Shown here: one piece after another, positions 50,067 to 59,369 of the stretch
How positions within the stretch are numbered: the first letter of the stretch is position 1
Layout: each line of letters opens with the position of its first letter
Assembly: GCA_963792895.1 (NCBI GenBank)
Contig: CAWBYA010000006.1
Coordinates: 310,001 to 374,000 of the forward strand
Length of the DNA stretch: 64,000 nt
Source: UBA6912 sp963792895
GTDB lineage: Bacteria > Actinomycetota > Acidimicrobiia > Spongiisociales > UBA5794
Direction: 5' to 3'
The notes under the pieces: generated by a model
Told to the model about the DNA's origin: nothing
Database searches by the model: none
What the model saw: only the letters and a program-made list of their open reading frames with translations
Program-made: the position numbers and the translations under genes

Positions 50067-51611
50067 ATGCCGCAACAAGGAGCGCCCATCGATTCTGACC
50101 CCCCTACGAAGCCCGACAGGACGGGCCCGGATGAGGCGGACCGCAAGGCCGCAGCGCACCCAAACGAAACGCCCCACGAGGACATGGCGCCGGCCGGCCC
50201 GGAGGAAGTCGCCGCCCGACCTGGGAGTGGCGCCACTGCGGTGACCGAGGCCCCCAACGGCAGGCCGTCGCGCCATGCCGTGCGGCGGGCGCTGGCCGCG
50301 ATCCTCGTCGCCCTCACCGTCCTCGGCGTTGTTGCCACGACGGCGGCGTTCTGGTTGCACGAACGGTTGCTCGATGCGAACACGTACGTAGCGGCCATCC
50401 GTCCGGCCCTCGAAGACCGCGCCGTGACCGACGCCATCGGCGACTACGTATCGGACCAGATCTTCGAGGCCGTCGACCTCGAGGGTCGTTTCGACGAGAG
50501 CCTCACCGCAGCCGACGACTTCCTCGCCGCGCAGCTCCAGGGGGTGCTCGGCCTCGGTGACGTGGCGACCCGTGCCCTCGGCCGCCTCGACCCGCCGAAG
50601 CTGGCGGACCTGGCGGGCCCGCTGGCGGCCGCCGTGCAAAGCCCGGTTCGCAACGCAGTGAACGACTTCGTCGCTTCACCGGGCTTCCGCAACCGGCTCG
50701 AGGAGGCGATCGTCGTTGCCCATGCGGACGTCGTGGCCCTGCTCCGCGCCGAGTACGAGAAGCTCCCGAATGTCGCCGTCGAGAGTGGCGAGGTGCGGCT
50801 CGATCTGGTGCCGCTGATCGCCGCCACCCTTCGAGAGGTCATCGAGCGTGGCCTCGACTTCCTCGGCCTCGATGCCGTCATCCCCGTCATCCCCGTAGCG
50901 GACACGCCGGGGGCAGGGATTGCGCGGTTGGCCGAGGCTCTCGGCACGGATCTCCCCCCCGATTACGGTCAGGTCGTCGTGATGAGCGAGGCCCGGCTCA
51001 GCCAGCTCCAAGGTGCGATGCGCACGTTCGATCGGTTCCCCTGGCTGCTCCTCATCGTGACCCTCGTCTTCATCGGATCCGCGATCGCGGTCTCGACCCG
51101 GCGACGGCGGACGGTGGTACAGGTCGCAATCGGCACGGCCGCAGGCCTGTTCATCGGAGAGATCGGGCTCCGGCGTCTCGAGCAAGCAGTCGTGGATGCC
51201 GTCGGCGACCCCGAGGGCCGCGCCGCGGTGAAAGCAGTGGTCGCCTCCACGCTTGGGAGCCTACGAGCGACACTCGTGGTGCTGACGATCGTCGCCGCGT
51301 TGCTGGGCGTGATCCTCATCTTGTCGGAACGCGGGTTGCTCCAAGCGGCCTGGAGATGGGTCCGGAACGTGACATACCCCCAGGCCGGGGGGAGCAGGGC
51401 GCAACGTTTCGCCGCCGACTATGCCGATCCACTGCGTGCAGCCGGCTGGGCGGCGGCGGCCGTCGTGTTGTTCTTCACCGGTATCGGGTGGCCGCAGGTC
51501 ATCGTCATAGGCGGGCTTCTCGGCCTGTATCTCTGGGGTATCGCGGCGAGCGGCCGCACGGTCACCGCAGACGCCGAGGAGCGACCGCTCGGGGTGGATG
51601 CGCCCGGCTGA
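50067..51611 (+). CDS. Large actinobacterial membrane protein of unknown function
   Basis: From ATG 50067 the protein has 514 residues. A hydrophilic N-terminus of about 60 residues is followed by a membrane helix (AILVALTVLGVVATTAAFWL), an extracellular region of about 230 residues with ANTYVAAIRPALEDRAVTDA, and four helices in the C-terminal half. I recognise the general layout from hypothetical proteins of many actinobacteria, in which one helix, a large extracytoplasmic domain starting with a similar NTY/xxxPL sequence, and several C-terminal helices occur. No function is known. GTG 50037 would add ten residues. Confidence 0.8.
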   Translation: MPQQGAPIDSDPPTKPDRTGPDEADRKAAAHPNETPHEDMAPAGPEEVAARPGSGATAVTEAPNGRPSRHAVRRALAAILVALTVLGVVATTAAFWLHERLLDANTYVAAIRPALEDRAVTDAIGDYVSDQIFEAVDLEGRFDESLTAADDFLAAQLQGVLGLGDVATRALGRLDPPKLADLAGPLAAAVQSPVRNAVNDFVASPGFRNRLEEAIVVAHADVVALLRAEYEKLPNVAVESGEVRLDLVPLIAATLREVIERGLDFLGLDAVIPVIPVADTPGAGIARLAEALGTDLPPDYGQVVVMSEARLSQLQGAMRTFDRFPWLLLIVTLVFIGSAIAVSTRRRRTVVQVAIGTAAGLFIGEIGLRRLEQAVVDAVGDPEGRAAVKAVVASTLGSLRATLVVLTIVAALLGVILILSERGLLQAAWRWVRNVTYPQAGGSRAQRFAADYADPLRAAGWAAAAVVLFFTGIGWPQVIVIGGLLGLYLWGIAASGRTVTADAEERPLGVDAPG

Positions 51612-52158
51612 TCTCCCGCCGGCCCTCGCACCGGACGTGTCCGGTGCCACCCGCGAGACGACGCCTCGTCGGCCTTCGGCGTCGAGACTGAGGAGGATCC
51701 TCACCGTTCCGAAGGCGACCATCCAGAGCCCGATGATCCAGGCGAAGGCAAGGGCGGTGATCCCCGGCCAGGTGAGCGCAGCCACACGGGCAACGACCGA
51801 TGCCAGCGCTCCGATGACTCGGACCCCTCCTCCGGGGCACGGCTGCGCCGAAGAGCGACGCAAGCAGGTCGACCAGGCCTCCAACGAGCCAGAACACTCC
51901 AACAACCACGATGAGGGCGATGCCGGGAGTGCCGATGCCCTCGTCCGTGCCCTCGTCTTCGGGTGCGTCGGGCGATGCTTCGGTGTCGGGCGTGGAGGGC
52001 TCGGTCGTATCGACGGGCTGGGGGTCGTCCTGCGAAAGCAGCAGCTCCGATGCGCCCGGTGCGGGCCGCCCGAGCAGCAAGAAGAGGCTCATCATCCCGC
52101 CGACCACCACCAGTCGCAGGAGACCACGGCGGTGCGCACGCGCGCGGTACGTACGCAT
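51600..52158 (-). pseudogene. HdeD-like DUF308 gene with frameshift
   Basis: From ATG 52158 the frame codes a signal-like hydrophobic stretch, an acidic Pro/Thr-rich linker, and GIALIVVVGVFWLVGGLVDL, the first half of a DUF308 repeat. At about 51835 the family pattern jumps frame: GVRVIGALASVVARVAAL and TWPGITALAFAWIIGLWM continue in another frame. The break lies at AGGAGGGG, so a one-base homopolymer shift in the sequence is a plausible cause. The C-terminal end cannot be placed firmly; it runs into the convergent gene ending at 51611. Confidence 0.6.
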
Positions 52159-52254
52159 CTCGCTTCCAGGATCCGACAGCGAACGAAGCTGACACCGTCA
52201 GCGCCGAGGTCACGGCCATGCCCCGGTGGGCAGCGCGCCTACGATCGATCCGCA

Positions 52255-53079
52255 ATGCAGACCTCCGAACCAGCCGGATCAGATGCGGGGCAAGCGGAAC
52301 GGTGCGGTGGGGATGAACTCCCCGCCGACCTGTGGCGACCGCAGAACTGGCGGCGTCGTGTCGCAACGCTGCGGTCTTCGACCGATTGGTACGACTGGGC
52401 GGCGGTGGCGATCATCGTCGCGTACAACCCGCTCGCAAATGAAGTCATCCCCGAACTGGCCTACGTCCCTGCCAACCTGCTCGCCGCCGCCGGTCTGATC
52501 TGGGTGGCCCTGAGATCGGGAGCGAGCCCAGACCTCCTCGGAATGCGTCGTGACCGCTTTCGCCGCGGACTCGCAGTCGGTGGGGCGGCGGCTGCGCTCG
52601 CCGTGGCCTCCGTTGGCCTGCTCACGCTGTTGCCGTGGACTCGCTCCTACTTCGCCGACGACCGATTCATCGGTGTGACCGGGGCCGAAGTGCTCTACGA
52701 GGCGGTGGCGCGGATCCCTCTCGGAACGGCGATAGGCGAGGAGATCATCTTCCGGGGAGTGCTGCTTGGTCTGTTCCTCCGCCGCTTCAATGTACTGGGA
52801 GCCGTGGTGGCGACAAGCGTCGTGTTCGGCTTGTGGCACATCCTGCCGACGCTGAACTCTCTCGAAACCAACCCGGCAGGCGACGTCCTGGCGACGCCGG
52901 CTGGGATCAGTGCCGCCGTCGCCGGGGCCGTGCTGAGCACAGCCGTCGCCGGCGTCGTGTTTGCGATGCTCCGGTTCCGGGCGACGAGTGTGGTAGCCCC
53001 GATAGTGCTCCACATCGCCATCAACAGCTCGGCCTACCTCGCGGGATGGCTCGTCGTCAGCAATGGTTGGGCCTCGTGA
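52255..53079 (+). CDS. CPBP family intramembrane metalloprotease
   Basis: From ATG 52255 the protein has 274 residues and about seven membrane helices. The CPBP (Abi) motifs are complete: GEEIIFRG with Glu162, Glu163 and Arg167, FGLWH with His195, and HIAINSSAY with the third metal-ligand His and Asn. It should cut peptides within the membrane, as in Rce1-type CAAX proteases or bacteriocin-immunity relatives. The stop overlaps the start of the next gene as GTGA, so the protease and the flippase-like protein are coupled. Confidence 0.92.
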   Translation: MQTSEPAGSDAGQAERCGGDELPADLWRPQNWRRRVATLRSSTDWYDWAAVAIIVAYNPLANEVIPELAYVPANLLAAAGLIWVALRSGASPDLLGMRRDRFRRGLAVGGAAAALAVASVGLLTLLPWTRSYFADDRFIGVTGAEVLYEAVARIPLGTAIGEEIIFRGVLLGLFLRRFNVLGAVVATSVVFGLWHILPTLNSLETNPAGDVLATPAGISAAVAGAVLSTAVAGVVFAMLRFRATSVVAPIVLHIAINSSAYLAGWLVVSNGWAS

Positions 53080-54173
53080 CGGGAGAGGAACAGGCGAACC
53101 TCGATCCCGCCGACGCCATCGGTGCGACAGACCGCACCGATGGGACTCCGTCGAAGACGTCCACGCTGCGCTCGACGGCTGTACGCATTCTCGTCTTGGC
53201 GGTGGCCGGAGTCGTGCTGTGGCTTCTGTCGCGGCGCATCGTGGACTGGGCTGCCGTGCGCGACGCCGTCATCGGTCTCGACGCCGCCGACTGGCTGCTG
53301 CTCTGCGTCGTGGCGGCGGCGCGGTTGGCCGTCGAGCCGCTGCTCTTGATGGCCGCAACCCCGCGATTGCGCTGGGCGAGGGCACTGCCCGGCTACCTCG
53401 CCCCTGCGGCCACCGCCAGCGTCATCCCCGGCCCCTCCGACCTCGCCGCCCGCTATGCGATGTACCGCAGCTGGGGATATACGGCCGCGCAGACCAGTGC
53501 CTCCGTGATGCTGGTCTTCCTTTTCACGACATTCGCCAAGGTGGCGTTGCCCGCGATCGCAACGGGCGTGCTCCTGGTCTTCGGCAGGTCGACGCCTCGC
53601 ATGGTGACGCTCGCCCTGATCGCAGTCGGCGTTCTCACCGCCGCAACGGTTCTGCTGGCGTTGCTGCTCCGATCCGAACAGACGGCGCGGCGCATGGGTC
53701 ATACGGCAGGGGTCGCGGCTCGGCGGGTTGCCGGATGGTTCCGCATCAATGCCCCGGACACGCTCGCTGCGGACCTCGCCGACCGCGCCGCCCACTTCCG
53801 GGGTCACACCGGTGAGGTGCTCCGCTCCCGATCCCACCTTGCGTGGCCGGCAGCCGCCGTCGGACAGGCGGGCCTCTTCGCGATCTTGCTCGTGTCGGTG
53901 CGGGTGGTAGGCATCAGCTCCGGTGAGATCGACTGGGTCGCCGTCCTCGCCGCCTTCTCGGTGGTGCAACTGCTGACTTCGGTGCCGATCACACCTTCGG
54001 GTCTCGGTGTCGCCGAAGCGGCGTACGTGGCGCTGCTCGCCGTTGGGAGTACTGGGGGTCTGGTGGACCAGGTGACCGCCGCCGCCATCATCTACCGGGT
54101 GTTCAGCTGGCTGGTCGTCATTCCCATCGGCGGCGTCGCCTGGTTGGTGTGGAGTCGGAACCTCACCAAATGA
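53076..54173 (+). CDS. Flippase-like UPF0104 (LPG synthase transmembrane) protein
   Basis: From GTG 53076 the protein has 365 residues with eight or more membrane helices. The family landmarks are PGPSDLAARYAMYRSWGYTA in the middle and PITPSGLGVAEAAYVALLAV near the end. As with the paralogue at 37524, no aminoacyltransferase domain is fused. Pairing with an intramembrane protease suggests joint control of lipid-linked or surface compounds. Both flippase-like genes in the window are overlapped at their 5' end by a coupled membrane-protein gene. Confidence 0.88.
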   Translation: MTGEEQANLDPADAIGATDRTDGTPSKTSTLRSTAVRILVLAVAGVVLWLLSRRIVDWAAVRDAVIGLDAADWLLLCVVAAARLAVEPLLLMAATPRLRWARALPGYLAPAATASVIPGPSDLAARYAMYRSWGYTAAQTSASVMLVFLFTTFAKVALPAIATGVLLVFGRSTPRMVTLALIAVGVLTAATVLLALLLRSEQTARRMGHTAGVAARRVAGWFRINAPDTLAADLADRAAHFRGHTGEVLRSRSHLAWPAAAVGQAGLFAILLVSVRVVGISSGEIDWVAVLAAFSVVQLLTSVPITPSGLGVAEAAYVALLAVGSTGGLVDQVTAAAIIYRVFSWLVVIPIGGVAWLVWSRNLTK

Positions 54174-54214
54174 GGGGGACGCGTATCGGCGCCGGTGGCG
54201 AGCTGCGCGGAGGC

Positions 54215-55738
54215 TCAGCGGTCTCGAGCCAAAGCCGCCGCGGAGCCCCGCTCCGAAGCGCGCCTTCCTCGTTCGGTGACGGGGGGTCGGGGCGTCCCGT
54301 GGTGATCGGGTGGCGGGCTCGGGGGTGAGCCCTGCACCGATGCACCGTGGCACCGCTTCATCTTGAGGCCGCTCCCGCACGGGCAGGGATCGTTGCGCCC
54401 AGTCGCCCGCAACGCCTCGACAAGCACCTGTTCCTCGGCAGCGAGCACGGCCATGACACCTGACGCCGGCCGGCCACCCCGCATCACATCGACCATGATC
54501 CGCATCGGCCGGTCGATGTGGTGGAAGAAATCCTTGAACCCGGCACACAGGTAGTTGAGACCCGGCTCGCCGTCTGGGGTGGTGAGGAAGCGGTTCTTCG
54601 GGCATTCCCCGTGGCAGGCGAAGCGCACATCACAGTCGAGGCAATACTGAGGCAGCGACGTCAGCTTGTCTTGACCGAAGTCGTACTGCTGCCGGGAGCC
54701 CACCAGGTCGGAGATCGTCGCTTCCGTGATGTTCCCCACCAGGAACTCGGGGTCGACGAAGTGGTCGCATGAATAGAGGTCCCCGTTGTGCTCCAATGCC
54801 AGGCCGGTCCCGCAGGTCTCGTTGAACACACACATGCCCGATTGACCCAACCCGGACCAGTTGCGCGCCGCCGCTTCGATCGTCTGGACGAACACCCGCC
54901 CGACGTCATGACGAACCCACTCGTCGAAGACCGTCGTGAGGAACGTACCGAACTGCTCCGGCAACACCGATCGCTCCGACGCATACGAGCCGCGGAGGTC
55001 TGCGGGGTTGCCGTGCTCATCGACCCGCTCCACGACCGGGATGAACTGCATCCAATCGGTCCCCGCATCGTCCCTCAGGAACCGATACACGTCGAGTGGG
55101 TAGTCGCCGTTCAGACGGTTGACTGTCGTGAGAACGTTGTACTCCACGCCGTGCTTCTGTAGTAGCCGGAGCCCGCGCATCACCTTGTCGAATGTGCCCT
55201 CGCCTCGCTTGTTGACTCGGTAGGCGTCGTGCAGCGCACGCGGACCATCGATGCTGATGCCGATCAGGTAGTCGTGCTCGGCAAGGAACTCGCACCATTC
55301 GTCGTCGAGCAGCGTGCCGTTCGTCTGCATGGTGTTGAGGAACGACATCTCGGGGGTGCGGTATTGCTCCTCCAACTCGATCACCCTGCGGTAGAAGTCG
55401 AGGCCCATGAGAGTCGGCTCCCCGCCTTGCCACGCGACCGTCACCTGCGGCGTCCGGTGGGCCTCGATCAGGGACCGCACGTAGGTCTCGAGGACATCGT
55501 CCGACATGCGGAACCGATCGCCCTCGTACAGGGCCTCCTTGTCGAGAAAGAAGCAGTAGCTGCAACCCAGATTGCAGATCGCCCCCGTCGGCTTCCCCAG
55601 GATGTGGACGGCGTCGGGTGACCACGCCCGCTCCGCCGCTTCACGGCTGTCGCGACCCACGGCGGGCGTGGGCAGCGGAGTCCAGCTGCCGGCGAGGGGG
55701 GTGTCGGCCATCGTCGCCCATTCTGGCATCGACGCCAT
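54215..55738 (-). CDS. Radical SAM anaerobic sulfatase-maturase-type enzyme with SPASM and SEC-C motif
   Basis: This 507-residue enzyme has the radical SAM motif CNLGCSYC (Cys55, Cys59, Cys62), followed by TVAWQGGEPTLMG and TNGTLLDDEW, characteristic of anSME-type maturases. The SPASM part has CVFNETCGTG, YSCDHF and CLDCDVRFACHGECPKNRF for two extra Fe-S clusters. These enzymes convert a Cys or Ser in sulfatases to formylglycine. Near the C-terminus lies a SEC-C zinc motif (RNDPCPCGSGLKMKRCHG), an unusual fusion, then a Pro/Arg-rich tail. The sulfatase at 19873 is a fitting client. Starts at 55729 or 55711 are also possible. Confidence 0.92.
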   Translation of the reverse strand: MASMPEWATMADTPLAGSWTPLPTPAVGRDSREAAERAWSPDAVHILGKPTGAICNLGCSYCFFLDKEALYEGDRFRMSDDVLETYVRSLIEAHRTPQVTVAWQGGEPTLMGLDFYRRVIELEEQYRTPEMSFLNTMQTNGTLLDDEWCEFLAEHDYLIGISIDGPRALHDAYRVNKRGEGTFDKVMRGLRLLQKHGVEYNVLTTVNRLNGDYPLDVYRFLRDDAGTDWMQFIPVVERVDEHGNPADLRGSYASERSVLPEQFGTFLTTVFDEWVRHDVGRVFVQTIEAAARNWSGLGQSGMCVFNETCGTGLALEHNGDLYSCDHFVDPEFLVGNITEATISDLVGSRQQYDFGQDKLTSLPQYCLDCDVRFACHGECPKNRFLTTPDGEPGLNYLCAGFKDFFHHIDRPMRIMVDVMRGGRPASGVMAVLAAEEQVLVEALRATGRNDPCPCGSGLKMKRCHGASVQGSPPSPPPDHHGTPRPPVTERGRRASERGSAAALARDR

Positions 55739-55756
55739 TCCTGGAGAACGTACCCC

Positions 55757-57217
55757 TCAGCCGCGGCGCGCCCACGTGCTCGGCACGTCCGATCCCCCCT
55801 CGCGCGTGAAGCGCCGACCCGTCCTGAACGGCAGCGGGTCAGGGGCGATCTTCCCGGCTGCCAGACCCTCACCCAAGCCGAATCCGATGGCTTGATCGAG
55901 GAGCGCAGGCGGCGCAAACGAGAAGATCCGCTTGAGCTGTTCGATGTCCGATGCGGAGTTCATGCGCATCAGCACCAGGTTGTCGCACTGCGAGATGACG
56001 TTCTGGTGGACCTTCTCCGGACGCTGCGTGGAGAGCAGGAGGTACTTGCCGAATTTTCGGCCCTCGCCGGCGATCTTGATGGCGTGCTCCGTGGCGAGCG
56101 CCTGGTTGACGTCGGACGGAACTTGGGGGCAGATGTTGTGGGCCTCGTCGATGACGATCAGCATCGGTTCGCGTTCGCGACGCTGCTCCCACAACGCACC
56201 GGCCACGGCTGCCGCGGCGATGGACCGCTCGCGATCTGACGGGAGGCTCCCCAAGTCGAAGACCACCATGCGCCAATCGGCCGGCAACTCCTCACGAATG
56301 GCGTTCTCGCCTCGCTGCGCCCAAACCGAGAGGTCGGCAACGCCGAGGTTGACGATCCGCATGCCGAGCCGGCGCTCGTCCTCGCCGAACGAGCTGCGGA
56401 TGATGTCGAGCACATCGGCGAGCGTGTAGTCCTCACCTTCGATGGCGTCGACGATACGAATGAGGGAGCCGTATTCCCCTGCGTCGGCGATGGGGTCGAG
56501 CCCCAGCACCATCGTCTGCTGCTCGCGCGTGAGCCGCCCGAAGCGGGCCTTGAGCTTCAAGGGAGCCGCATCGCCGCCGAAGATGTGGATACGGGAAGCG
56601 ATCGGCCGGTACCGCTCGACGAGCTCCGCGTAGTCGGCGTCGGTCAGGCCGGTCTCCTCCTGGGGACGCAGTTCGGCCATGCGCACGAAGTCGGAGTTGG
56701 GGTCGAGGACGCCTATCCGAATGTCGGTCTCGAGCAGGAGCTGTTCGAGGATCAGACCGAGCGTATAGGTCTTGCCGGAGCCCGATTGGCCGCACAGGAA
56801 GGTGTGGCGACCGAAGCCAGACGCAACGAGAACAGCGGGTACGCCGTCGGCGACACGAAGCGAGCCGAGCCTCAGGCCGGCGCCTCGTGCCGTCGACGTT
56901 GCGAGGTGCGCCGACACGACGGCGGCATCCGCCTCGCCGACGGTGCTCGAGCCGAACACATCGGTCGCATCGACCCTCGCCGACCCTTGTTCGGTGAGGC
57001 GTGCCAGCAACGCCCCGTGGCCCTTGATCGACCTCGACTCCCCACCCTCTCCGGACGGCTCGGGGCCATCGACAACGGACTCTCCGAGCACCTGCCCGAG
57101 ATACGAGCGACCGTTGTCTGCGGCGATCCGCACATAGCTGCCGATCGGCGCCGCTTCACTCAGCGATCCATCGAACGCGAACCGGTGACCGTCGATCGAA
57201 TGGGCTCGTCGTGCCAT
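55757..57217 (-). CDS. HerA-like/DUF87 ATPase
   Basis: This 486-residue protein has an N-terminal HAS-barrel-like beta domain (about 10-60), then a P-loop ATPase core with Walker A GQSGSGKT (143-150), LDPNSDFVRM, a Walker B LIVIDEAHN and an arginine-rich STQRP motif (LLSTQRPEKVHQNVISQCDN). It belongs to the HerA/FtsK-like DUF87 group. HerA proteins pair with NurA nucleases in DNA end resection; bacterial relatives have varied roles, including defence. No NurA or other nuclease gene is next to it. Its stop-side neighbour is the radical SAM gene 18 bases away, so co-transcription is likely, but a functional link is unknown. Confidence 0.9.
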   Translation of the reverse strand: MARRAHSIDGHRFAFDGSLSEAAPIGSYVRIAADNGRSYLGQVLGESVVDGPEPSGEGGESRSIKGHGALLARLTEQGSARVDATDVFGSSTVGEADAAVVSAHLATSTARGAGLRLGSLRVADGVPAVLVASGFGRHTFLCGQSGSGKTYTLGLILEQLLLETDIRIGVLDPNSDFVRMAELRPQEETGLTDADYAELVERYRPIASRIHIFGGDAAPLKLKARFGRLTREQQTMVLGLDPIADAGEYGSLIRIVDAIEGEDYTLADVLDIIRSSFGEDERRLGMRIVNLGVADLSVWAQRGENAIREELPADWRMVVFDLGSLPSDRERSIAAAAVAGALWEQRREREPMLIVIDEAHNICPQVPSDVNQALATEHAIKIAGEGRKFGKYLLLSTQRPEKVHQNVISQCDNLVLMRMNSASDIEQLKRIFSFAPPALLDQAIGFGLGEGLAAGKIAPDPLPFRTGRRFTREGGSDVPSTWARRG

Positions 57218-57466
57218 GGGTGCCTCCCTCGGGTTTCAGATGCGTCAGCCTACGTCGGAGGCCGACGCCGACCGCAAACCTACCCGACGGGCCGCCGTGC
57301 GATGGCCCCAGCGCCTGAACAGCCCGCCTCGACGCTCTGGGGCTGGGTGCAGATGAGGCCGTCGGCCGGGCGTCATCAACCGACCGGAGAGGGGCGCGAC
57401 AATCCCCTACCCGCGTTCCGGCTCGCCGTATGCGAGCATGGCCGTCGACCCTGAGGAGTGTGATCG

Positions 57467-58735
57467 GTGTCGTTTGGGTTCCCGCTTCTGGCCGGGTTCA
57501 CGATTGTCTACGCGCTCTTTGCGCGCCGGCTTTCCACCACCCCCGTGACGGGACCCATGCTCTTCACGGCGTTCGGCGTCGTCATGGGTTCGAGTGTCAT
57601 CGGGTTGATCGAGCCTGAGCGGAACCTCGAGGGCGTGCGGCTCCTCCTCGAGGTGACTCTCGTCATCGTGCTCTTCACCGATGCGTTCGCACTCCACACG
57701 TCGCGCTGGCGCGAGGATGCCGTCATCCCGGCTCGTCTCCTCGGCATCGGCCTCCCCCTGACGATGGTCGCCGGCTGGGCGGTCGCCCTCCTCCTCTTTC
57801 CCGACCTGGAGGTGTGGGAAGCCGGCCTGGTGGGCGTGCTGCTCGCTCCCACAGATGCCGCTCTCGGCCAGGCCGTGGTCGCAAACAAGCGAGTGCCCGA
57901 GCGGATCCGCCAGGCGCTCAATGTCGAGAGCGGACTCAACGACGGTTTGGCGCTCCCGGTGTTCTTCGTCTTCCTCGAAGTGGCGAAGGCGGCCGAGGGA
58001 TCGGCACGCATGGCCGACATCCTCGTGGAGATCGTCCGCGAGCTCGCCATTGCAGGCGGCATCGGGATTGCAGTCGGCGTCGCCGGGGCGTTTGTGCTGA
58101 AGGCAGCGACGGAACGGCGATGGACGGATTCCGGATGGAGCCAGATCATGCTCGGGGCGCTGGCATTGGCGGCGTGGGCGACGGCAGACGCTGCGGGTGG
58201 CAGCGGCTTCATCGCGGCGTGGGTCGCCGGTGCCGCGTTCGGTCCCATCGCACGCGAGTCACTACCAAGCGTGCACGACTTCGCCGAGGAGTCTGGCCAC
58301 CTCCTGTCCCTGCTCAGCATGTTCGTGTTCGGTGCGGTCGCGCTCGGCCCGAAGCTGGGAGAGCTGACGTGGGCCATCGTTCTGTACGCCGGGCTCAGCC
58401 TCACCGCAATACGCATGATCCCGGTGGCGATTGCGATGGGGCGATCGCATCTGGACCGCCCAACCATCGCCTACCTGGGGTGGTTCGGCCCACGGGGACT
58501 GGCATCGATGATCCTCGTCCTGATCGTGATCCAGGAATCCGATCTCGCCGGCGGGACGACCATCACCCGTCTCATGGTCGCGACGGTCGGACTGAGTGTC
58601 TTCGCTCATGGAGCCACCGCGGCGTGGGGTGCCAACCGCTACGCAGACTGGTGCGAGCGCCATCCGTCACCTGCAGCCATCCCCGGGAGCCCCCGTAGCT
58701 CGACGTTCAGGCTGTCCCGGCGCCTCGGCGGATGA
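57467..58735 (+). CDS. CPA1-type cation/proton antiporter
   Basis: From GTG 57467 (GAGGAG site) the protein has 422 residues and about twelve membrane helices. It shows TGPMLFTAFGVVMGSSVIGL, LFTDAFALHTSRWREDA, LLAPTDAALGQAVVANKRVP with the paired Thr-Asp of the unwound helices, VESGLNDGLALPVFFVF and WFGPRGLASMIL. These are hallmarks of CPA1 Na+/H+ (NhaP-like) antiporters. Unlike many family members it has no large C-terminal regulatory domain. It should exchange protons for sodium or potassium at the inner membrane. Confidence 0.92.
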   Translation: MSFGFPLLAGFTIVYALFARRLSTTPVTGPMLFTAFGVVMGSSVIGLIEPERNLEGVRLLLEVTLVIVLFTDAFALHTSRWREDAVIPARLLGIGLPLTMVAGWAVALLLFPDLEVWEAGLVGVLLAPTDAALGQAVVANKRVPERIRQALNVESGLNDGLALPVFFVFLEVAKAAEGSARMADILVEIVRELAIAGGIGIAVGVAGAFVLKAATERRWTDSGWSQIMLGALALAAWATADAAGGSGFIAAWVAGAAFGPIARESLPSVHDFAEESGHLLSLLSMFVFGAVALGPKLGELTWAIVLYAGLSLTAIRMIPVAIAMGRSHLDRPTIAYLGWFGPRGLASMILVLIVIQESDLAGGTTITRLMVATVGLSVFAHGATAAWGANRYADWCERHPSPAAIPGSPRSSTFRLSRRLGG

Positions 58736-58846
58736 GATCGACGACGCAGGGTCGATCCTGCGCCGCAGATCGACGGTGGTGAGTGAGCCACCACGATCCT
58801 GCCTCCCCAGGACACTCGGTCGCCTCCCACCGCACACCGACGCAGA

Positions 58847-59341
58847 TCAGGCCTCGGGCCCCGGTGCCAGCTCGTCTCCGCCGAGGGTCGTCGCGAGGAT
58901 GCGGTCGTAGCCCTCGATCGTGTTGACCACGGCGGCGTACCAGGCATGGTCGACAACGACGATGAGCGCCGACCTCCCCGTCTTCAACTCTCCTCCCAGC
59001 GCCTCGAGCATCTGGGCATCGATGCTCTGATCCTTGGCCTTGCCTGCCAAGGCACCCGCTGCCGCCCCCAATGCCGCGCTCGCCAGCACGGACGGCGGGA
59101 ACACGACGCCGATGACCGTTCCGATCAACGCTCCCCGGGTCGCGCCCTTCTTCGGTGTCAGCTCGACCCGGTCGGTGATCTCGAGGTGCCCCGAGAACTG
59201 GCGCACCATCACGGCGGCGTCGACGAGATCGAGCGTCCCATCGTGGTGGAGCTTCACGAGGTCGTTGAGCCGAGCCCGCGCCTCGAACGTGTTCGGGTAG
59301 ACGGCTGCGATCAGCTCGAGGGAGGCTTGGTCGTCTGGCAT
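58847..59341 (-). CDS. DUF1269 family protein
   Basis: This 164-residue protein starts at ATG 59341. The DUF1269 pattern is seen in LIAAVYPNTFEARARLNDLV, then an alpha/beta part with LDLVDAAVMVRQ, and a central glycine-zipper-like hydrophobic stretch (GALIGTVIGVVFPPSVLASA) that may insert in or associate with a membrane. Such proteins often accompany SHOCT and PLDc_N proteins, as here, where the PLDc_N gene is only 28 bases upstream. Function is unknown. Confidence 0.88.
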   Translation of the reverse strand: MPDDQASLELIAAVYPNTFEARARLNDLVKLHHDGTLDLVDAAVMVRQFSGHLEITDRVELTPKKGATRGALIGTVIGVVFPPSVLASAALGAAAGALAGKAKDQSIDAQMLEALGGELKTGRSALIVVVDHAWYAAVVNTIEGYDRILATTLGGDELAPGPEA

Positions 59342-59369
59342 GGCGTTCCTTCCTGACTACCAGCGCTGC

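Noticed and set aside
55757..57217. HerA-like ATPase as part of an antiviral defence island
   Set aside because: No nuclease, SIR2, NurA or other defence gene is adjacent; the neighbours are housekeeping or sulfatase maturation genes.
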